Shown here piece by piece: positions 59,711 to 64,000 of a stretch of 64,000 nucleotides of DNA; position 1 is the stretch's first letter, and the number at the start of each line of letters is the position of its first letter. This DNA comes from Curtobacterium sp. PhB115 (GTDB lineage: Bacteria; Actinomycetota; Actinomycetes; Actinomycetales; Microbacteriaceae), in NCBI RefSeq assembly GCF_003752025.1, contig NZ_RJKR01000005.1, positions 620,001 through 684,000 on the forward strand, given 5' to 3'. Made by a program: the position numbers and the translations under genes. The notes beneath the pieces are model-generated. The model was not told where the DNA came from. It saw nothing but the letters and a program-made list of their open reading frames with translations, and did no database searches.

Positions 59711-60382
59711 GTGCTCGCCGTCGTGGGTCAGGTCCTGCCCCTCGCCATCGCCGGCGCGCTGAGTTCCGTCCCGATCGCCGCGGTCCTCACGCTGCTCCTC
59801 GGCGGACGTGGACTCGGTCCGGCCGTCCTGTTCGCGCTCGGGTACGTCGTCGCGGTCTTCGCCCTCACCGTCGGTGCGACGGCGCTCCTCGGACGCGTCC
59901 TCCTCGTCCGGCTGCCGGCCAGTGGGGCCCCGGCGCTCGCGCTGTCCGAGTGCCTGCTCGGTGCCGCAGCGATCGCCGCGGGGTGGGTGGTGTTCCGCCG
60001 ACCCGTCGCGTCCGGCCCGAACCGGTGGAGTCGGCTGCTGTCGAGTGCGGTCGGGACCGTCCGCCCCGTCGTCGCGCTGGTCGTCGGCGCCGTGCTCGCG
60101 TTCCGGCCGAAGTCCCTGCTGCTCGCCTCCGGCGTCGGCATCGTCCTCGCGCCGGCGGACCTGGCGCCGGTCCCGACCGCGGTCCTCCTCGGAGCGAACG
60201 CCGTCGTCATGACCGCCACCGTCACCGGGCCCATCGTCTTCGCCCTGGTCGGTGGTGACTCCGCCCGCTCCCGGCTCGAGCAGCTCCGTGCCTGGCTCGC
60301 GCACAACGCACGAGCGGTGACGGTCGTCGTGCTCGTCCTCGTCGGGGCGGTCCTCGTCGGGGACGGACTCGGTCGCTTCTGA
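59711..60382 (+). CDS. GAP-family (Sap-like) membrane protein, copy 3
   Basis: A 223-residue, roughly six-helix protein of the GAP family (AIAGALSSVPIAAVLTLLLGG, then GAVLAFRPKSLLLASGVGI). The GTG at 59711 has CGGGAC just upstream and lies 8 nt after the DUF6458 stop. It is more divergent than the other two copies in this island. A perfect family A hairpin follows. Confidence 0.83.
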   Translation: MLAVVGQVLPLAIAGALSSVPIAAVLTLLLGGRGLGPAVLFALGYVVAVFALTVGATALLGRVLLVRLPASGAPALALSECLLGAAAIAAGWVVFRRPVASGPNRWSRLLSSAVGTVRPVVALVVGAVLAFRPKSLLLASGVGIVLAPADLAPVPTAVLLGANAVVMTATVTGPIVFALVGGDSARSRLEQLRAWLAHNARAVTVVVLVLVGAVLVGDGLGRF

Positions 60383-60421
60383 CCGCGGACCCGGCCACGG
60401 GCAGTGGACGGACGCGGCGGC

Positions 60422-60463
60422 GGCCTGGAGGCACGGTGCGGGCCCGCACCGTGCCTCCAGGCC
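60422..60463. terminator. Family A hairpin, perfect 42-nt palindrome
   Basis: Two 21-nt arms, beginning GGCCTGGAGGCACGGTGCGG, are exact reverse complements with no spacer. It lies between the convergent GAP gene and the glycine-rich wall protein. This is the best-preserved member of the family in the window. Confidence 0.75.
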
Positions 60464-60530
60464 GAGACGCCGCCGTCTCAGGCCGTGTCCCGGCTCGACG
60501 ACGGCGTCTCGCGCTCGGCGCGGCCCGCGA

Positions 60531-63401
60531 TCAGGCGCTGCGGCGCCGGCGGCGCAGCCGCAGGCCGAGACCGAGCGTCAGCAGGAGCAGGGCGCTGAGA
60601 CCCGTTCCGACGAGCCCGTCGGTGCCCGTGTACGCGAGCTCCGCCTCGGTGGCTGCCGGCTTCCGCACCGCCGTCGGTGCCACGGTGCCGATGGGTGCCG
60701 CCCCGGCGGACGGCGCGGTCGGCACGGCGACCGGGTCGGACGGGGTGACCGGGTCGGTCGGGTCCGACGGCGTGACGGGGACGGTCGGGTCGGTCGGCTC
60801 GGGGTCGGTCGGGTCGGTCGGCTCCGGGACGGGCACCACGACGATCCCGCCGGGCACGGTGGTGTCGGCGGTGAGGTCGCCGAGCGCGACGGCGAGGTCG
60901 GTCGAGACCCCCGCGGGTGCGGTCACCGTGACGGTGTAGGTGCCGTCGCCGTTGTCGACCGGCTCGGAGACGACGGCGCGCTCGTCCACGGTCCGGAACG
61001 TCGGCGCGGAGCCGCTGACCGGGTTGCCGTGGGCGTCGGTGACCGTCGCCGTGACCGAGGTGACGAACGTCCCGTCACCCTGGTCCACCGGCGTTCCGAC
61101 GGCCAGGCGGAGCACCGCGGCTGCACCGGCGACCTGACGGACCTCGGTGGTGCCGGTCGCACCGCCGGCCGTGACGGAGAACGTCACGGTGCCCGCGGTG
61201 GTCGATGCCGTCGCGGTCACGCCGTAACGGCCGTCGCCGAGGTCGGTGACGGCGGACAGGGCGACGCCGGCGTCGGACGCCGCGACGACCGGCTGGAGCC
61301 CGACGATCGCGTGGCCGTACGCGTCGGCGATGGTCGCCACGACGTCGGTGGTGCTGGTGCCGTCCGCCGTGACGGTGCGGTCCGCGGCGGTCACGTCGGT
61401 CACGGCCGGTGCGCCGATGGTCTGCGTGATCGTCTGCGTCGCGGCTGCGGTGTCGACGTCGTCGACGGACGCGGTGAGCGTCGCCTCGCCGACGGTGGTG
61501 CTCGCCCGGATCACAGCGGAGTAGGTGCCGTCGCCGTTGTCGGTGACGTCGGAGATCCGCTGGTCGGCGTCGTCGGAGGACCAGGTCACCGGCAGGCCGG
61601 CGAGCGGGTGCCCGGCGGCGTCCGTGACCGTGGCCGTGACGGTGCTGGTGGTGCTGCCGTCGGCGACCGACGTCACCGGCGCCGAGGTGATCTGCACTGC
61701 GCTCGGGGCGCCGACGACCTGCCGGTACGTCGTGGTGCCGGTCACCGTGCCGACGGTCGCCGTGACGGTGACCGCGCCGAGCGTCGTCGAGGGCGTCAGG
61801 GCCGTCGTGTAGGAGCCGTCACCGTCGTCGGTGGTGTCGCCGACCTCGACCTCGGGGTCCGTCGTGGTGATCACCGGGGCAGCACCGGAGACCGGGTTGC
61901 CGTTGGCGTCCGCGAGGGTCGTCGTGACCGACCAGGCCGACGTGCCGTCCGCTGCGACCGACTCCGCGGGGGTGCGCGGGGTCACGGTGGTGACGGGACC
62001 GGCGACCTGCGTCAGCTCCGCGGAGTCGCTCAGACCGGACTCGCTGTCGGTCGCGGTGATGGTCACCGTGCCCGCCGTGGTGGTGGCGCGGATCGTGCTC
62101 GTCGAGTGACCGGGCTCGGACTGCACGACGGGGGTGGTCGTCACGCCGTTGGAGGTGCTGAGGGTCACGCCGGTGGGGCGCGTCGGGTGACCGTACGCAT
62201 CGGCGGTGACGACGTCGATCGTCGCGGTCGACGTCCCGTCGGCCGTGACCGAGCCGGGCGTGACGGAGACGGCGAGCGAATCGGTCGCCCCGACGGTCTG
62301 CGCGAACGAGGTCGTCCCGGTGCGTGCCTGCGTGCCGTCGTCGACGGACGCGGTGATCCGTGCGGCGTCCACCACGGCCGTGGTGGCGGTCATCGTCGCC
62401 GAGTACGTGCCGTCACCGTTGTCGGTGACCGCGCCGAACGTGTTGCCGGCGGAGCTGCTGAAGCGGACGGCCTCGCCGTCGGCGGTCGACGCGACGACGT
62501 TCGTCAGGTGGGCCGTGGCCACGAGCGTGCTCGTGCCGTCCGCGGTGAGGCTCGGGACGCTCGTGCTGACGGTGACACCGTTCAGGGCCGGTCGCAGGTA
62601 CGTGATCCGGATGTAGGGCGCGGCGCCGAGCGCACCGGTCACCGTGCTCGTGTTCGACGCAGCAGCCGTGACGAAGTTCGAGCCACCGGCACCGCCGCCG
62701 AACGCATCGCCGCCGCCACCGCCGTAGAGCCCGCCACCGCCACCGCCACCGACGTTGTTGCCCTCGTCGCGGAGGCCGCCGTTGCCGCCGGTCCCGAGCG
62801 TGCCCGCGGTCCCCCCGTTGGCGCCGTAGCAGGAGCCCGCGCCACCACCGGCGGACGCGGTGCCCGGCTGGGCGCTCGATCCGCACTGCGAACTGGCGGC
62901 GGCCGATCCCGCGGCACCACCCACGGTGCCGGCCCACTGACTGCCACCGCCACCGCCCGCGGCGACCAGGACTCGCGAACCGAGGTCGCCCGCGGTCGTC
63001 CGGATGTCGGACGCACCGCCGCCGCCTGCACCCCTGGTGCCGTACGTGGGACTGACGGCGCCGTTCCCGCCGCCGTTCGCGCCACCGTTCCCGCTCCCCC
63101 CGTTGCCGCCGACGACCGCGGTGTAGGTCGTGCCGCTGGTGACGGGGAGGTCCGCCGTCACCAGTCCGCCGGCACCGCCCGCGATCTGGCCGTACATCGA
63201 CGCGCCGCTGCCGCCGAGGGCCTCGACGTGCAGGGCGCTGACACCGGCCGGGACCGTGAAGCTGTTGGAGCCCGACGTGTAGGTGACCGTGGCGGTCGTC
63301 GCGGACGCGGGAGCCGCGAGGGCGACCGCCGCTGCGCCGACCACGAGGGTGCTGACTGCGGCCGTCGCGACGGCGCGGCGGAGGAACGGGAGACGGGGCA
63401 C
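60531..63401 (-). CDS. LAYTG-anchored surface protein with glycine-rich domain and invasin-type Ig repeats
   Basis: A 956-residue wall protein. I chose the GTG at 63401 with AGAGG upstream. A signal peptide (TAAVSTLVVGAAAVALAAPASA) is followed by a glycine-rich domain (about residues 40-265: FTVPAGVSALHVEALGGSG, GGGGASDIR, GGGGGGGLYGGGGGDAFGGG) as in actinobacterial PE_PGRS-like/PF21722 proteins. Six or so invasin/Big_1-type Ig repeats of about 95 residues follow, each with a TVTADGTST and DNGDGTYSA signature. A Pro/Thr/Asp stalk, LAYTG, a hydrophobic helix and RRRRRSA end the protein. It is probably a surface adhesin anchored by a class E sortase, which is not in the window. Confidence 0.9.
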   Translation of the reverse strand: MPRLPFLRRAVATAAVSTLVVGAAAVALAAPASATTATVTYTSGSNSFTVPAGVSALHVEALGGSGASMYGQIAGGAGGLVTADLPVTSGTTYTAVVGGNGGSGNGGANGGGNGAVSPTYGTRGAGGGGASDIRTTAGDLGSRVLVAAGGGGGSQWAGTVGGAAGSAAASSQCGSSAQPGTASAGGGAGSCYGANGGTAGTLGTGGNGGLRDEGNNVGGGGGGGLYGGGGGDAFGGGAGGSNFVTAAASNTSTVTGALGAAPYIRITYLRPALNGVTVSTSVPSLTADGTSTLVATAHLTNVVASTADGEAVRFSSSAGNTFGAVTDNGDGTYSATMTATTAVVDAARITASVDDGTQARTGTTSFAQTVGATDSLAVSVTPGSVTADGTSTATIDVVTADAYGHPTRPTGVTLSTSNGVTTTPVVQSEPGHSTSTIRATTTAGTVTITATDSESGLSDSAELTQVAGPVTTVTPRTPAESVAADGTSAWSVTTTLADANGNPVSGAAPVITTTDPEVEVGDTTDDGDGSYTTALTPSTTLGAVTVTATVGTVTGTTTYRQVVGAPSAVQITSAPVTSVADGSTTSTVTATVTDAAGHPLAGLPVTWSSDDADQRISDVTDNGDGTYSAVIRASTTVGEATLTASVDDVDTAAATQTITQTIGAPAVTDVTAADRTVTADGTSTTDVVATIADAYGHAIVGLQPVVAASDAGVALSAVTDLGDGRYGVTATASTTAGTVTFSVTAGGATGTTEVRQVAGAAAVLRLAVGTPVDQGDGTFVTSVTATVTDAHGNPVSGSAPTFRTVDERAVVSEPVDNGDGTYTVTVTAPAGVSTDLAVALGDLTADTTVPGGIVVVPVPEPTDPTDPEPTDPTVPVTPSDPTDPVTPSDPVAVPTAPSAGAAPIGTVAPTAVRKPAATEAELAYTGTDGLVGTGLSALLLLTLGLGLRLRRRRRSA

Positions 63402-63641
63402 GGGTGAGCCTCTCGGACGACGCGGGCGAGCACGGGAGGAAGTCACGGGCCAGGCATCGAGTTGCCGGAATCGTACGGTTCCCTCAGGACGTTCCGGAGA
63501 AGAACCTCAGCGTTCACCCCCGAACTGGGTCACGGGCCGGCGTCCCGCACGACGACGCGAGCGCTTCTCGGACATCACCGGCGAGGGGCCGGTCCGCTCG
63601 GGTCTGGATCGTCGTGGTACCCACTCGCGGGGCTCGGAGCG

Positions 63642-64000
63642 GTGCTCGCGCTGACAGGGCTGTCGTTCCTCGTCCTCAGGATCGCAACCAGCGCGGAGTC
63701 CCGGCCGGTCAGATCCGTCCGGCGCGACTACTCTCAGGCCGACGCAGCGCTGCTGCGGGACGCAGGTGCCACTCGCTGGTCGTCCGATGAGGATTGGGAT
63801 GCTGCCCTGAACTGGATCATCGCGAACTCCGGTCTCGTCTGGGGCCTCACCGTCACCCATGCGGGTCTCGCCGCGGTGCCCGTCGTTCTCGGCTTCGCCG
63901 TCGCTGTGCCGTCGGGATGGGCGGCGAACCGTTGGCAGCCCGTTCGATCGGTCATCGTCGGCGGCGGCAGTCTGCTCTACACGATCCCGTCCCTGCCGCT
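63642..64000 (+). CDS. OpuC/ProW-type glycine betaine ABC permease (C-terminus beyond window)
   Basis: N-terminal part of an osmoprotectant ABC permease. The family-specific start is visible as NWIIANSGLVWGLTVTHAG, then GFAVAVPSGW and LLYTIPSLPL, matching OpuCB-type proteins. The frame runs to the right edge. In this frame the codon where most relatives start (before NWII) is CTG at 63810. The nearest standard start is a GTG at 63642, which adds a membrane helix (VLALTGLSFLVLRIA) and about 40 residues. The start is therefore uncertain. The gap 63402-63641 shows no other gene. Confidence 0.75.
   Translation, partial: MLALTGLSFLVLRIATSAESRPVRSVRRDYSQADAALLRDAGATRWSSDEDWDAALNWIIANSGLVWGLTVTHAGLAAVPVVLGFAVAVPSGWAANRWQPVRSVIVGGGSLLYTIPSLP

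Overview
The window is GC-rich, densely coded on both strands and uses many GTG starts. Several genes appear to start without a leader (a -10 hexamer about 7 nt before the start codon). Three wall proteins end in LAYTG sorting signals. Together these point to a high-GC actinobacterium of the Microbacteriaceae, with Curtobacterium or a close relative most likely. I see no rRNA, tRNA, transposase, phage gene or CRISPR array. The first gene (cellulose-synthase-like) and the last (OpuC-type permease) are cut by the window edges.

Layout. 0-14.3 kb: a BcsA-like glycosyltransferase; three regulator/target pairs (TetR-epimerase, MarR-MFS-TetR, SDR-TetR) with visible palindromic operators; a secreted FN3/beta-propeller protein; a DeaD RNA helicase; a LAYTG wall protein. 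14.3-22.9 kb: an eight-gene leftward operon that is the most interesting part of the window. In order of transcription it holds an ABC importer (ATPase, permease, lipoprotein), a RutA-like flavin monooxygenase, an isochorismatase-fold hydrolase, a NtaA/DszA-type flavin monooxygenase, an MFS transporter fused to a riboflavin kinase domain, and a flavin reductase. Several of these genes overlap by 4 nt. Riboflavin kinase + flavin reductase + luciferase-like monooxygenase is the core of the riboflavin-catabolic rca genes described in Microbacterium maritypicum. I infer a flavin (riboflavin/lumichrome) uptake and breakdown pathway, possibly extended by RutA/RutB-like opening of the pyrimidine ring.

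23-44 kb: housekeeping and accessory genes. These are an SDR, an aldo/keto reductase, two TetR regulators, two VOC proteins, an arsenate reductase, DUF808, a manganese catalase, an FAD-linked oxidase with an alpha/beta hydrolase, a secreted protein, UvrA2, a large TIG-repeat LAYTG protein, the Kup potassium transporter, MTA/SAH nucleosidase and a serine hydrolase.

44-60.4 kb: a stress/envelope island. It holds MscS + hydrolase, a cytosolic-type arylsulfatase + SulP transporter, the formylglycine-generating enzyme that would activate the sulfatase, a large STAND LuxR regulator, and a run of small stress and membrane proteins (three GAP-family proteins, DUF1269, a YflT-like stress protein, SHOCT proteins, DUF6325, DUF6458). 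A palindrome TCACCC-N5-GGGTGA, exact or degenerate, lies 35-92 nt upstream of most promoters in this island. I infer that it is the operator of one regulon, plausibly that of the LuxR protein. 60.5-64 kb: a glycine-rich, Ig-repeat LAYTG wall protein and the start of the OpuC-type permease.

Two families of dispersed intergenic palindromes recur. One is a GGCCTGGAGGC...GCCTCC hairpin that sits mostly at gene ends and probably terminates transcription. The other is a 40-nt TCCGAC...GTCGGA palindrome. Several convergent junctions also carry short tandem repeats.
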